Positions 8,598 through 18,461 of a stretch of DNA of 64,000 bases are shown in pieces. The position numbers were made by a program, and so were the translations under genes. The DNA is taken from NCBI GenBank assembly GCA_964454015.1, contig CAYVQF010000008.1:1-64000 (forward strand), given 5' to 3'. The stretch comes from CAYVQF01 sp964454015 (GTDB lineage: Bacteria > Myxococcota_A > Bradymonadia > UBA4248). The notes beneath the pieces are model-generated. The model had not been told where the DNA came from, did not search any database, and saw nothing but the letters and a program-made list of their open reading frames with translations. Within the stretch, counting starts at the first letter, position 1. Each line of letters starts with the position of its first letter.

Positions 8598-9047
8598 GTG
8601 GCAAAGCGACGGGTGTGGATGGGGCAATTGAAGTCGAAGGTCGAGGATCGCATACGCACGGGGATGAACCAGGTCCTGGAGGGCGTCAATCGCTTTGAGG
8701 CGCAGGGCGGCGTGCGCGGCGCGTGCGAGCGGGCCAAGGTGCGTGGTGAGCGGCAGGCGGCCCGTTTGTTGGAGCTGTTGGACGAGAAAGGGATCAGGGT
8801 GGATTTCAGTGCCTTTGGTCCCGTGGGCCATGAAAAGGAACAGGAGCTGCGCCGGCATTACCGGGTCTTAGGGGTACCCTATGGTGCCGACTACGAGACG
8901 ACGCGTCATGCCTATAGAGCGCAAATGCGGGAGCATCACCCCGATCGTCACGCGGGAGACCCCGAGGCAGAGCGTCTGGCGACGCGTAAGTCTCAGGATT
9001 TGACGCTTGCTTTCGACGCCATTGAGCGTTACTTGAAGCCCCGTTGA
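8598..9047 (+). CDS. J-domain (DnaJ-like) co-chaperone
   Basis: A 149-residue protein starting at GTG directly after the preceding stop, with GGAGGG 5 bp upstream. Residues 85-147 form a C-terminal J domain (YRVLGVPYGADYETTRHAYR, then the diagnostic HPD tripeptide in EHHPDRH). The N-terminal 80 residues look helical and basic and have no known domain. J domains stimulate the ATPase of DnaK-type chaperones. The absence of the Gly/Phe and zinc-finger regions makes it a type III J protein with a specialised, unknown client. The tight link to the DUF4178-like membrane protein suggests a shared task. Confidence 0.82.
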   Translation: MAKRRVWMGQLKSKVEDRIRTGMNQVLEGVNRFEAQGGVRGACERAKVRGERQAARLLELLDEKGIRVDFSAFGPVGHEKEQELRRHYRVLGVPYGADYETTRHAYRAQMREHHPDRHAGDPEAERLATRKSQDLTLAFDAIERYLKPR

Positions 9048-9077
9048 ACGGTGCAGATCTTTACATTGGAGGCGTTG

Positions 9078-10040
9078 ATGTACCAAGCAGCGAAAGGTTC
9101 TTATCAGGTAGTTGTTTTGGGAAGTGGACCTGCCGGCTTGACGGCGGCGCTGTATGCGGCGCGGGCAGGCCTGGAGCCACTGGTCCTGGAGGGGACCCAG
9201 CCTGGCGGTCAGCTCACCATCACGACGGAGGTGGAGAACTTTCCTGGCTTTCCTGAGGGTATTCTCGGGCCGGAGTTGATGGAGCGGATGCGGGAGCAGG
9301 TGCGCCGTTTTGGTGCGGAGGTGGTGCAGTCGGCCTTGGTCGGCGTGGATCTGTCCCGTCGCCCGTTCAAGCTTTCCCTGGAGTCCATCCTGGGGGACCA
9401 CCAAGAGGTGCTGGCTGAGACCCTGATCATTGCCAGTGGGGCGACGGCGCAGCTCTTGGGCTTGGAGAACGAGACCAAGCTGATGGGCTATGGCGTGAGT
9501 GCCTGCGCCACTTGTGACGGCGCTTTCTTCCGCGACAAAGAGGTGGCGGTGGTGGGTGGCGGTGATTCGGCCATGGAAGAGGCGGGTTTTCTCACCCGTT
9601 TCGCTACCAAGGTGACCATCATCCATCGTCGCGAGGGCTTCCGCGCCTCGAAGATCATGTTGGCGCGGGCTGAGCGCAATCCGAAAATCGCCTGGCTCCT
9701 CAACAAGCAAGTCGTCGACATTTTGGGCACGCGTGAGGAGGGGGTGCGGGCGCTGGTGCTGGAAGATAGTCAGAGCGGTGAGCGTACGGAATTTGCGACT
9801 CAGGGTCTCTTCATGGCCATTGGCCACCGGCCCAACACGGCGCTGTTCAGGGACTGGCTCGACGTCGACGAGAAGGGCTATTTGGTCACGACGCCCGATA
9901 GGACGGAGACGAAGGTTCCTGGGGTTTTTGCTTGTGGTGATGTGCGCGATCCCTACTATCGGCAGGCCATTTCTGCGGCGGGATCGGGTTGCATGGCGGC
10001 GATTGAAGCGGAGCGTTTTTTGGAGGCGCAAGCGTCTTGA
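9078..10040 (+). CDS. trxB: Thioredoxin-disulfide reductase
   Basis: Transfers electrons from NADPH through FAD to thioredoxin. ATG 9078 is preceded by TTGGAGG; the in-frame GTG at 9051 is less likely. The 320-residue length is typical. The FAD motif GSGPAGLTAALYAARA lies near residue 15, the redox centre CATC is Cys143/Cys146, and VVGGGDSAMEEAGFL is the NADPH-binding glycine motif. The C-terminal GVFACGDVRDPYYRQAI is the second FAD motif. Thioredoxin itself is not in the window. A terminator-like hairpin lies 47 bp after the stop. Confidence 0.96.
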   Translation: MYQAAKGSYQVVVLGSGPAGLTAALYAARAGLEPLVLEGTQPGGQLTITTEVENFPGFPEGILGPELMERMREQVRRFGAEVVQSALVGVDLSRRPFKLSLESILGDHQEVLAETLIIASGATAQLLGLENETKLMGYGVSACATCDGAFFRDKEVAVVGGGDSAMEEAGFLTRFATKVTIIHRREGFRASKIMLARAERNPKIAWLLNKQVVDILGTREEGVRALVLEDSQSGERTEFATQGLFMAIGHRPNTALFRDWLDVDEKGYLVTTPDRTETKVPGVFACGDVRDPYYRQAISAAGSGCMAAIEAERFLEAQAS

Positions 10041-10087
10041 GGTGGCGGCGCTAGCGGACACTTGCCAGAACCTGGCAGGCGGGTCGA

Positions 10088-10124
10088 GGGGGAAATCCTC
10101 AGGATGGGCCCCCTTGCCTTTTTT
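10088..10124 (+). terminator. Probable Rho-independent terminator after trxB
   Basis: A GGGGG run (10088-10092) can pair with CCCCC (10109-10113) across a segment that itself holds ATCC-TCA-GGAT. The hairpin is followed by TTGCCTTTTTT. A second small stem, TGCCAG-AAC-CTGGCA, lies just upstream at 10063-10077. Confidence 0.5.
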
Positions 10125-10204
10125 GGGGGCGGTGTTCAGAATTGCCGTCCTGTGTGACTGTGACTGAGCTAGGTGCTGGTCACCCCAAACTGGAGAGGTA
10201 CAAG

Positions 10205-10771
10205 ATGCGTGAGTTGAAGCTGTTCGTGCTGGTGTTCGCGGTGGGTTTCGTGTTGGCAGCGTGTGGTGGCCCCGAGAAGAAAGTCGATACGGTCGAGGTA
10301 CCCGTTGAAGCCGAGAAGATCGTCTCGGTAGAGCGTTTCTGGCAGTTGAACAACAACGATCCAGGGGTGGCCGCCGAAGAGCGTCTACTCTGCCGTTACA
10401 CGGTTTATACCCAAGAAGAGGGCGCGATGCGTCGGGCGCACATCGAGGTCAAGACCTCTGGCCGTTGTGACTGGCCCTCTCTGCGCCACGATGTTGGCGA
10501 GCCGAATCAGCCCGTGCCCGCGCAGAATGCCGCCGCCCTCTTGGCGGTGGTCGATGGCGTCGAGCTGGCCGTTAGCGGTGAGCCGGCTTGGGATTGCGCG
10601 ACGATGAACGTGAAGACGAACCAACGTGAGTTTTTCTTGAAAGACTGCAATCTGCGCAATCGTGACCAGGTCCGGAGCGAGAAAGGTTTTGCCGATGCTT
10701 TGGGCAAGGATCCCAGTGGCAGCGTGGAAGAGGCCGCTTTCCGCTTCAACCAACTCCTGATCCTCGAATAA
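10205..10771 (+). CDS. Putative lipoprotein of unknown function
   Basis: A 188-residue protein that I do not recognise. ATG 10205 follows GGAGAGG and gives a strong lipoprotein signal, MRELKLFVLVFAVGFVLAAC, with Cys20 in the lipobox LAAC. The residues after Cys are GGPEKK, with no Asp at +2. The mature part has four further cysteines (LLCRY, GRCDW, DCATM and KDCNL), which could form two disulphides. A terminator-like hairpin before it and a 320-bp gap after it suggest a single-gene transcript. Confidence 0.78.
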   Translation: MRELKLFVLVFAVGFVLAACGGPEKKVDTVEVPVEAEKIVSVERFWQLNNNDPGVAAEERLLCRYTVYTQEEGAMRRAHIEVKTSGRCDWPSLRHDVGEPNQPVPAQNAAALLAVVDGVELAVSGEPAWDCATMNVKTNQREFFLKDCNLRNRDQVRSEKGFADALGKDPSGSVEEAAFRFNQLLILE

Positions 10772-11091
10772 CTCTGGTGATGTGCGCCGTGTCCCTGGTG
10801 ACGGCGGCGCGAGCCCAGAGGAGGCGCAGCGTGCGCGCGCAATCACGTGCCATGGGCCGATGCCATTTCCCGCATTGCCGAGCTCTGAGACGCGGCACCG
10901 TAGTCCCCTGTGAAAGTCGATGTGGTCGACACCGGGAATAATGGTGGAAGTGATGCGGTTCGCTGCGGGGCGAAGATGCTTGGGGGGTGGAGCCATGCCC
11001 CCGGGGCCTGCCATGTGGCCGTCGTGCCGCTGGTCGCTTCGCCGCTGCCGGCGAAGGATCGATAACATGTTGCTTGGAAGGGGATCATCAC
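10772..11091 (+). other. 320-bp intergenic region before the ABC operon
   Basis: No convincing gene or RNA is visible here. It holds a perfect inverted repeat GTCGA-TGTGG-TCGAC at 10916-10930 and an AATAAT box shortly after, but no properly spaced -35. It must carry the promoter of the downstream ABC operon, whose first ATG follows GGAAGGGG. Confidence 0.4.
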
Positions 11092-12471
11092 ATGTCAACT
11101 GCCAACGCGAGCATTTCGGTCAGGAACCTGACGAAGTACTATGGCGAGCTGTTAGCGCTGGACCATCTGACTTTTTCCGTCGAGCCTGGCGAGGTGGTGG
11201 GCTTTCTCGGTCCCAACGGGGCGGGCAAGACCACGGCGATGAAGATCCTCACCTGCTTCATGTCGGCGAACGCCGGGGAAGCGCGGGTGGCGGGCTATGA
11301 CGTCTACCGGGAAGCGCACCGGGTACGGGAGCGGGTAGGCTATTTGCCAGAGAACAATCCGCTTTACGCTGATATGGTCGTCTATGATTACTTGCGCCAC
11401 ATCGGCCAGGTCAGGCGCGTTCGCGGCCGACGCTTGGCGAGCCGCATCGATGCCATGGCGGAGCTGTGTGGGCTCCGCGCGGTGATGCACCGTGACATCC
11501 GGCACCTGTCAAAGGGTTATCGTCAGCGGGTTGGTTTGGCGCAGGCCATGATCCACGAGCCAGAGGTGCTGATCCTCGACGAGCCGACCAGCGGCCTCGA
11601 CCCGAACCAGATCTTGGAGATTCGCGATCTGATCAAGGCCATCGGTAAGGAAAAGACGGTGATCTTGTCGACGCACATTTTGCAGGAAGTGACGGCCGTC
11701 TGTGATCGCATCCTGATTATCGATAAGGGAAGGCTGGTGCTGGGCGGGCAGACACAGGCGCTCGCGCAAGAGGTCGAGTGCGGCGTTCGTTGGGTGCTGC
11801 GGCTGGCACACGGCGCGGAGCTGCAGCGGGTTGCGGACGCTTGTGCGGCGCTGCCCGGGGTGGTCGAGGCGGAGGTCGATGGGGAGGCCGTCACGGTTCT
11901 TTGTCACGATCAGGCGCTGGGCCAACGTCTGGTCGCTCTGGCCAAGGCGCATGATTGGCCTCTGCAAGAGGTGTGGAAGCAGGCGCTGGGGCTGGAGGAG
12001 ATCTTCCGACGCGTGACCGGTAGGAGCGCTGCCCTGATGCCCGATGCGCCATGTCGTTGCGGCGGTGCAGAGGTGGATCGTGCTCCGGCAGGGGCGGACG
12101 AGACGCCCGTTGGCCAGGCGGCCGCAACGGTCGAGGCTCCGGCCGAGACCATGGCCACTGCGTCCGCGCCGGAGGTTGCTGAGGCGATGCCGGAGGGGAG
12201 GCCCCACGAGGAGGGTGCCACGGGGGACTTGGCTGGGGCTGAGGTGGCAGCGGTGGTGCCTGAGGGCACGGAAGAAGCGGCGGCAGAGACAGCGCCTTCG
12301 GCGTCAGCGCCGGTGGGCGAGGAGGCTGCCGAGGCGGCGGCACCACCTGAGGCGAAAGGTGGCGCGGCGAAAGGCGGCGCGACGAAAGGTGGCGCGACGA
12401 AAGAAGGTGCGGCGAAGCGCGCGAGTGTCAAGGGCGCCAAGGGCAAGACAACGAGGAGGGCGAAGTCATGA
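11092..12471 (+). CDS. ABC transporter ATPase, GldA-like, with low-complexity tail
   Basis: A 459-residue ABC ATPase. ATG 11092 gives MSTANASISVRNLTKYYGEL. Walker A is GPNGAGKTTAM (near residue 40), the signature is LSKGYRQRVGLAQAM, and Walker B is VLILDEPTSGLDP. These match the GldA/drug-exporter ATPases of ABC-2 systems. Residues 1-315 cover the usual length. A further tail of about 145 residues is first Ala/Glu-rich and then switches to Lys/Gly repeats, ending TTRRAKS. The next gene, a permease, overlaps by 4 bp. With the GldG-like and DUF4340 genes it forms the four-gene system known from gliding Bacteroidetes and from many non-gliding bacteria. Its substrate is unknown, so gliding cannot be inferred. 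Confidence 0.88.
   Translation: MSTANASISVRNLTKYYGELLALDHLTFSVEPGEVVGFLGPNGAGKTTAMKILTCFMSANAGEARVAGYDVYREAHRVRERVGYLPENNPLYADMVVYDYLRHIGQVRRVRGRRLASRIDAMAELCGLRAVMHRDIRHLSKGYRQRVGLAQAMIHEPEVLILDEPTSGLDPNQILEIRDLIKAIGKEKTVILSTHILQEVTAVCDRILIIDKGRLVLGGQTQALAQEVECGVRWVLRLAHGAELQRVADACAALPGVVEAEVDGEAVTVLCHDQALGQRLVALAKAHDWPLQEVWKQALGLEEIFRRVTGRSAALMPDAPCRCGGAEVDRAPAGADETPVGQAAATVEAPAETMATASAPEVAEAMPEGRPHEEGATGDLAGAEVAAVVPEGTEEAAAETAPSASAPVGEEAAEAAAPPEAKGGAAKGGATKGGATKEGAAKRASVKGAKGKTTRRAKS
12355..12417 (+). repeat. 15-bp tandem repeats coding KGGA(A/T)
   Basis: Four 15-bp units start at 12355, 12370, 12385 and 12400 and encode K-G-G-A-A/T, with the last reading K-E-G-A-A. They form the basic end of the ATPase tail. 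Confidence 0.8.
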
Positions 12472-13178
12472 GGGCTGTGTGGTTCATCATGAAGAGGGAG
12501 CTTCATGCCCAGTTCAACTCCATGGTGGCCTACATCGTGGTGATACTGTTTTTGTTGATCACGGGTGGGATGTTCTTTTTGGATTTTTTTGAAGGGACGC
12601 AGGAGCTGAGTTTACGGCGCTTCTTTGGTGATGCGCCATTTTTCCTCGCCTTTTTTGCGCCAGCCATGACCATGGGGCTCTTTGCGGAGGAGAAGCGGGC
12701 TGGGACCCTGGAGTTGTTGATGACCATGCCCGTGCGGGAGCACCAGATCGTATTGGGCAAGTTTTTGGGCGCCGTGGCCCTGCTCGGGGTGGTCTTGCTG
12801 TTTACGCTGCCGTACCCCTTGACCCTCTACTATTTGGGTGACTTGGACTGGGGGCCGGTGATTGGTGGTTATGTGGGGCTGGTGCTCCTCGGTGCGGGCT
12901 ACATGGCCGTTGGGTTGATGGTTTCGACCTGGACGCAGGACCAGATCGTGGCGATTTTGGTGTCCTTTTTCCTCTGTTTCGGCCTCTTCATTCTGGACCG
13001 CTTGATGGGTCCACAAGCGGGCACGACGGCCTCGGTCTTGGAATACCTGAGCGCCAACTACCACTTCACGAACATCGCCCGTGGGGTCATCGATGTGCGC
13101 GATGTGGTCTATTATCTATCGGTCATTGTGGTTTGCTTGACCGCTGCACGGACGGCCCTCGCGGCCCGTCGCTGGTAG
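12468..13178 (+). CDS. ABC-2 permease, GldF-like
   Basis: A 236-residue membrane protein with about six hydrophobic segments, opening with MRAVWFIMKRELHAQFNSMV. The FFAPAMTMGLFAEEKRAGTLELL block is the hallmark of ABC-2 permeases of the GldF/NosY type. Its ATG overlaps the stop of the ATPase gene (ATGA), so the two are translationally coupled. It would form the membrane channel for the GldA-like ATPase. The GldG-like gene starts 12 bp after its stop. Confidence 0.88.
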   Translation: MRAVWFIMKRELHAQFNSMVAYIVVILFLLITGGMFFLDFFEGTQELSLRRFFGDAPFFLAFFAPAMTMGLFAEEKRAGTLELLMTMPVREHQIVLGKFLGAVALLGVVLLFTLPYPLTLYYLGDLDWGPVIGGYVGLVLLGAGYMAVGLMVSTWTQDQIVAILVSFFLCFGLFILDRLMGPQAGTTASVLEYLSANYHFTNIARGVIDVRDVVYYLSVIVVCLTAARTALAARRW

Positions 13179-13190
13179 GAGGGCACGCCG

Positions 13191-14858
13191 ATGAAATCGC
13201 AAAAACAACCCAAGAAGTGGATAGGTCGGGCCTTCCTCAGCGGCTTGGATGATCTGGCCTACCTGGCGGTGGTCGTGGTCATCGTGGTCTTTGCCAACGC
13301 GTTGTTGAAAGACGTGGGTCACCTGCGCTGGGATCTGACGGCAGAGAAGCTCTACACGTTGACCGATGCCAGTAAAGCCTTTGTGCGTGATCTGCCAGGG
13401 CCGGTGCAGGTGAAGGCCTTTTTCTCGGAGGGCTTGCAGGCGCCGGATCACAACTTGGCCCAGCGCGTCGAGGATTTGCTGAGCGAGTATGCGGCGTCTT
13501 CTGGGGGCAAGTTCAGCTACGAGATCGTCTTCCCCAAGGACGAAGACGATGAGGAGCAAGCTCGGGGCTTTGGCGTCGAGAAGGTCGCTGTAGGCCAACG
13601 GGATCGCGACCAGGTGGGACTGCGTCTGGTCTACAAGGGCATTGCGCTCTCTTATGGGGACAAGCTCGAGGTGATCAGCGAGGTGAGGGGGACGGACAAC
13701 CTCGAGTACGCCTTGACCAAGGCGATGATGAACCTGGTGCACGAGCGTCCGCGCACCATAGGGGTGGTGCAGGGCTTCGGAGGGCCGGCCGATATGCCTC
13801 CGTTCATGGACAGCCTCAGGGAGGCTTTCCAGGAGATCTATGGCAAGTTGATCCAGGCCCGTGGGATCAACCTGGCAGAAGTCACGGAGATACCGGACGA
13901 TGTGGACGCCTTGGTGGTCCTCAACGTGCAGGAGACGATGAGCGAGGCGGCGAAAGTGGCCTTGGACCAGTTTCTCATGCGGGGCAAGTCCGTCGGGGTT
14001 TTCCAGAGCCCGACCAAGCAGGAGCAACAGCTCGCGCAGATGCAGCTTCGGGTCACCACCGATCACGGGCTGCGCCCCCTTCTCGAACACTATGGGGTGC
14101 TGCTGCACAGCGATCTCCTGCTCGATAGGCAGAAGAACTTGGTCGGCCTGGAGGTGAGCGCGCGCGGCATGGCGCAGGTATCGATCCCCTCCTTGCCCAT
14201 CCTCCCCGGGCTGAACAAAGAGAACATCATGACCAAGGACTTCGACGCGGTGGTCTTCCCCTTCAGCGGGACGGTAGGGGTGAGCGATGCATTGCTGCGC
14301 AGCGACGCGGTGATGGTGACGCTTCTCATCGAGAGCGCCGATACGGCCGTGACTCGCCCTGCCGTGGGTGACACCCGCTGGGAGACCCTGATGCGGCCTT
14401 CGGAAGATGAGCAGCCTGGCCCGCATATGGTCGCAGTGGCGGTGGATGGGCGCTTCACCAGTGCTTATGCCGAAACCTGGCCTGAGGACGTGGTCAAGCC
14501 GCAGTCCTATCGCGCCGCGTCAGAGGATGGTGCCAGGCTCTTGGTCGTTGCGAACGGCGAGTTCATGCTCGTCAATCCCCGCATTGGTTACGGGCCGGAA
14601 TTTGCGCGTTTTGGCGTCCACTTCTTCCTGAATACCATGGACTGGTTGGTGCAAGACGAGGCCCTGATACGGATTCGCGGCAAGGGAATGCCGCGCATCC
14701 TCGAGCCAGTGGACAAAGAGACGCAACGCTGGCTGCAGTTTGCCAACATCGCAGGGGTGCCTCTGGGCATCGTGCTGCTGGGGATCGCCTGGTTTGGCGT
14801 GCGGTGGTGGCGGCGCAAGCGAATTGCGTTGTATTTCCAAGGGGCCGAGCGTGGTTGA
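13191..14858 (+). CDS. GldG-like ABC auxiliary protein
   Basis: A 555-residue protein. One membrane segment lies at residues 22-40, followed by the family block DLTAEKLYTLTDASKAFV, a long extracytoplasmic region, and a second membrane segment near the C-terminus (VPLGIVLLGIAWFGVRWW) ending in basic residues. This is the layout of the GldG family of uncharacterised ABC accessory proteins, which carry a large soluble domain between two anchors. It sits directly after the GldF-like permease, in the usual gene order. The role in transport is unknown for the family in general. Confidence 0.87.
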   Translation: MKSQKQPKKWIGRAFLSGLDDLAYLAVVVVIVVFANALLKDVGHLRWDLTAEKLYTLTDASKAFVRDLPGPVQVKAFFSEGLQAPDHNLAQRVEDLLSEYAASSGGKFSYEIVFPKDEDDEEQARGFGVEKVAVGQRDRDQVGLRLVYKGIALSYGDKLEVISEVRGTDNLEYALTKAMMNLVHERPRTIGVVQGFGGPADMPPFMDSLREAFQEIYGKLIQARGINLAEVTEIPDDVDALVVLNVQETMSEAAKVALDQFLMRGKSVGVFQSPTKQEQQLAQMQLRVTTDHGLRPLLEHYGVLLHSDLLLDRQKNLVGLEVSARGMAQVSIPSLPILPGLNKENIMTKDFDAVVFPFSGTVGVSDALLRSDAVMVTLLIESADTAVTRPAVGDTRWETLMRPSEDEQPGPHMVAVAVDGRFTSAYAETWPEDVVKPQSYRAASEDGARLLVVANGEFMLVNPRIGYGPEFARFGVHFFLNTMDWLVQDEALIRIRGKGMPRILEPVDKETQRWLQFANIAGVPLGIVLLGIAWFGVRWWRRKRIALYFQGAERG

Positions 14859-14921
14859 GCCGCGGTTGGTGCGCCGCCGGGTGCAGTTTTCGCCTCGCGG
14901 GAGGCGTATGAGAGGGAGAGG

Positions 14922-16322
14922 ATGAGCAAAAAGCTGGTGATTGCTATCGTCGTATTGTTGGCCGTCTTGCTGGTCTATACCTTCACCCGCAGAGAGGCAG
15001 TCCGGACCTTGGGAGAGGTGGGGTGGCAGGTGCCTGCGAGCCCTGGGATGGATGCCCTCGAGCTGCGCCATGGCGACAGGGCGGTGGTCTTTCGCAAAGA
15101 GGGCGAACTTTGGCAGCAGGCGGAGCCCAAGGTGGCCAAGGCTTCAGCGCTGCAACTGGGGAAGGCGGAGAAGCTCTTTGCCGCAGGGATCGTTGCCGAC
15201 TTGGTGTCGTCGCCGGGGGCTGATTTCAAAGCGCTGGGCCTAATCGGTGACGAGGTTCTGCACATCAAGGCCTTTGCTGGGGGAGATGAGATCGCTTCCT
15301 TCGCCGTGGGCAACGAGATCACCATCGAGGGCACCTACGTGCGTCGGACCTGGGTGCTCCCCGAGGGCTCGGACGTGGCTTATCGGGTCTACGCGCAGAG
15401 CGAGGGGCTGGATCTGGGCGAGGTGCTCAAGCGCGACCTGCGCGATTGGCGTGAGCGGCGGATTGTGATGATGGACCGGGCGGCACTCGATAAGATCGAG
15501 GTCGTCCTTGGGGACCAGGCGACGGTGCTGGCGCGCGCTCCCGTGGCAGAGGGTGAAGATCCCGGGACGACGCAGGCTTGGCAGATGGTTCAGCCCGAGC
15601 TGCGCAAGGTCGACACCAACCGCACGCTGGCCATGGTCAACGCCCTGACGAACCTCAATGTCGAGGGCTTTGCCGATGATCTCACCGCGGAGAGCGCCGG
15701 TTTGGTGCCCCCGTACGGAACTTGTACGGCCCACGCTGGTGCAGAGTCGGTGCGGCTGCTTTTCGGTGCCGAAGCGCCGGCGGCGTTGGATGGGAGCTGG
15801 GAGGCAGGGGCCCGCTATGTCATGCTCGACGGGCAACCCCAGATCTACGTCCTGCGGCAAGCGAGCGTGGAGACCCTCCTGCCTTCGGTCTTGGCGCTGC
15901 AGGACCGAGCGCTGTTGCAGCTCGAGATCCCGCACCTGGTCCGCGTCGACTTGCCCGGTCTCACGCTGGAAGTGGCCGACGACGGCACGTGGCTGGCCAC
16001 GGAAGAGGGAGAACGCTATCCCGCCAACCCGAACAAGGTCATGGGCCTGCTCAATGCGTTGGCGCGGCTGCGGGCCATTGACTTCGTCGATGTTGCGCCT
16101 GCCGAGGTCGCCGTGGTGGAGGACGTGGGCTACGTGGTGGGGATCCACCTGCGCGAGGGCGCCCAGCACCGCTTGTTCCTTGGGGCCACAGCGGCTGGCG
16201 AGGGCGATTACGTCTACGCGCGTCTCGACGATGGGCCCGTGGCCAAGATCAGTAGCTGGGCCGCTGCTCAGATCCGGCTCGAGCCCGGGGCGCTGCGGGC
16301 CGAGGCCGTCGTGACACCTTGA
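14922..16322 (+). CDS. DUF4340-domain protein of the ABC operon
   Basis: A 466-residue protein. It starts at ATG 14922 after GAGAGG and has an N-terminal membrane anchor (residues 4-22) followed by a periplasmic region. The repeated pattern of short beta units, such as VVFRKEGELWQQ, GLIGDEVLHIKAF and LPGLTLEVADDGTWLA, fits DUF4340, the usual fourth component beside GldA/F/G-like genes. No catalytic motif is visible. Its function is unknown, and a surface or periplasmic partner of the GldG-like subunit is the likeliest reading. Confidence 0.82.
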   Translation: MSKKLVIAIVVLLAVLLVYTFTRREAVRTLGEVGWQVPASPGMDALELRHGDRAVVFRKEGELWQQAEPKVAKASALQLGKAEKLFAAGIVADLVSSPGADFKALGLIGDEVLHIKAFAGGDEIASFAVGNEITIEGTYVRRTWVLPEGSDVAYRVYAQSEGLDLGEVLKRDLRDWRERRIVMMDRAALDKIEVVLGDQATVLARAPVAEGEDPGTTQAWQMVQPELRKVDTNRTLAMVNALTNLNVEGFADDLTAESAGLVPPYGTCTAHAGAESVRLLFGAEAPAALDGSWEAGARYVMLDGQPQIYVLRQASVETLLPSVLALQDRALLQLEIPHLVRVDLPGLTLEVADDGTWLATEEGERYPANPNKVMGLLNALARLRAIDFVDVAPAEVAVVEDVGYVVGIHLREGAQHRLFLGATAAGEGDYVYARLDDGPVAKISSWAAAQIRLEPGALRAEAVVTP

Positions 16323-16350
16323 GGAGGGGGGGCGACGAGGGCGGTGCAGG

Positions 16351-17019
16351 ATGCCTGATTGGAAGTCAGCAGCGTTGAAGGAGTGCCTGGGCTACCTCTT
16401 TGGCCGGGCCAAACGTCGCGGGGACGCTCGGGCGCTGGCCCACGCCAAGCCGAGCTCCCCCAGGCCGCTTCTCGTTCAGGATGGACAGGAGATCCTGCAA
16501 GTGGCCGTGGCCAATGGCCTCTTGCTGGCTCTGGCCGAGCGCGGGGGCAGCTCGGCGTCTGTGGCCGGCTTGGCCGGGATGCAGCGCAAGCTGTGGCGAA
16601 GCTTCGAGCCCAGTGAGCAGGCCTTTGTCGAAGAGGAAATCCTGCGAGTGCTCATCTGGCTGGAGGAGAGTCTGCGCGGCGAGCAGGTCGACGCGAGCCC
16701 GGAAGATGGGTGGCCGAGCTTCGTTTTGGGGTCGCGGCCGGCGCTGATCGCCTCGGCCATGGCCGACGAGAAGGACCTCTACTTGTCCTTTTTGGAGACC
16801 GCCATTGGCCGCTACCGCCAGGTCCGGGTACGGCCGGAGAGGCTGCTCGAGGCCGCGGCGGAGCCCACGGCTTTGGTGGCGCGGGAGTTGCCGCAGGGGA
16901 CATGGCTCGAGGTGCCCCTGCGGCGGATTCGCTGGCTCATGGTGATTGCGCGGTGGGGCGATGTGCCGGCCGAGCGTCTGGCCGAGGTCTTGCCCTTTGC
17001 TGCGCCGAGGAAAGACTAG
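16351..17019 (+). CDS. Hypothetical protein
   Basis: A 222-residue, mostly helical protein that I do not recognise. It has no signal peptide or membrane segment. It starts 28 bp after the DUF4340 gene on the same strand, so it probably belongs to the ABC operon. The ribosome-binding site is weak, with GGTGCAGG directly before the ATG. It is convergent with the pantothenate kinase gene, with only 5 bp between the two stops. The Arg/Trp-rich segment LRRIRWLMVIARWG near residue 190 is its most distinctive part. Confidence 0.65.
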   Translation: MPDWKSAALKECLGYLFGRAKRRGDARALAHAKPSSPRPLLVQDGQEILQVAVANGLLLALAERGGSSASVAGLAGMQRKLWRSFEPSEQAFVEEEILRVLIWLEESLRGEQVDASPEDGWPSFVLGSRPALIASAMADEKDLYLSFLETAIGRYRQVRVRPERLLEAAAEPTALVARELPQGTWLEVPLRRIRWLMVIARWGDVPAERLAEVLPFAAPRKD

Positions 17020-17024
17020 GCTGT

Positions 17025-17864
<840 letters not shown>

Positions 17865-18461
17865 AAATGTCCTCGGCGGCGCCAGCGAGGAGGAAGAAGG
17901 CGCCCTGTGGGGTGCGCACGAGGAGCGCCAAGAAGCGCCCCGGGCGTTGCGAGGGAAAAGGGGCGGCGAAGGACGCGAGTTCTGCGGGCCAGAGGGCGGG
18001 GCCGACGGTGATTTCGCTGGCGACGACCTCAGCCGCAGGGCTGAGCTGCTGAGTCAGGCGTGCGAGGGTCTCTTGGAGGGTCGGCGCGTCGTGCTGCTGG
18101 CCAAGGCAGATGAGGAAGACCGCGATGTCATAAGGGTTGGGTTCAGGGGCGAAGAGCACCGTGTTCGCCAGGACGGTGGCGTTCCACTTCTTGGGCGTTT
18201 GGAGGGCGAGCTGACCGCCTTGGCAGGCGGGCAGAGCCGCCGCGGTCCAAGGGCCCAGCTCCATGGCGAGGATGTGGGCGCCCACGCCTCCTGGGCGGTC
18301 GGCGTAGGGGTCGGCTTGGGCGTAGCCTGGCGTGGTTTGCCCGCAGAGGAGGCTTCCCAGCAGGAGCGTGAAGACCAGGGCGCCGTTGCAACGCGCGTGT
18401 GACTTAGACATGGCGCACAAGGGTGGGGTGGCCATGGGCATCCATCGCGGCCGAGGGCGGC

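Noticed and set aside
11092..13178. GldA/GldF-like genes as proof of gliding motility
   Set aside because: These ABC components occur in many non-gliding bacteria, and no other gliding machinery is in the window.
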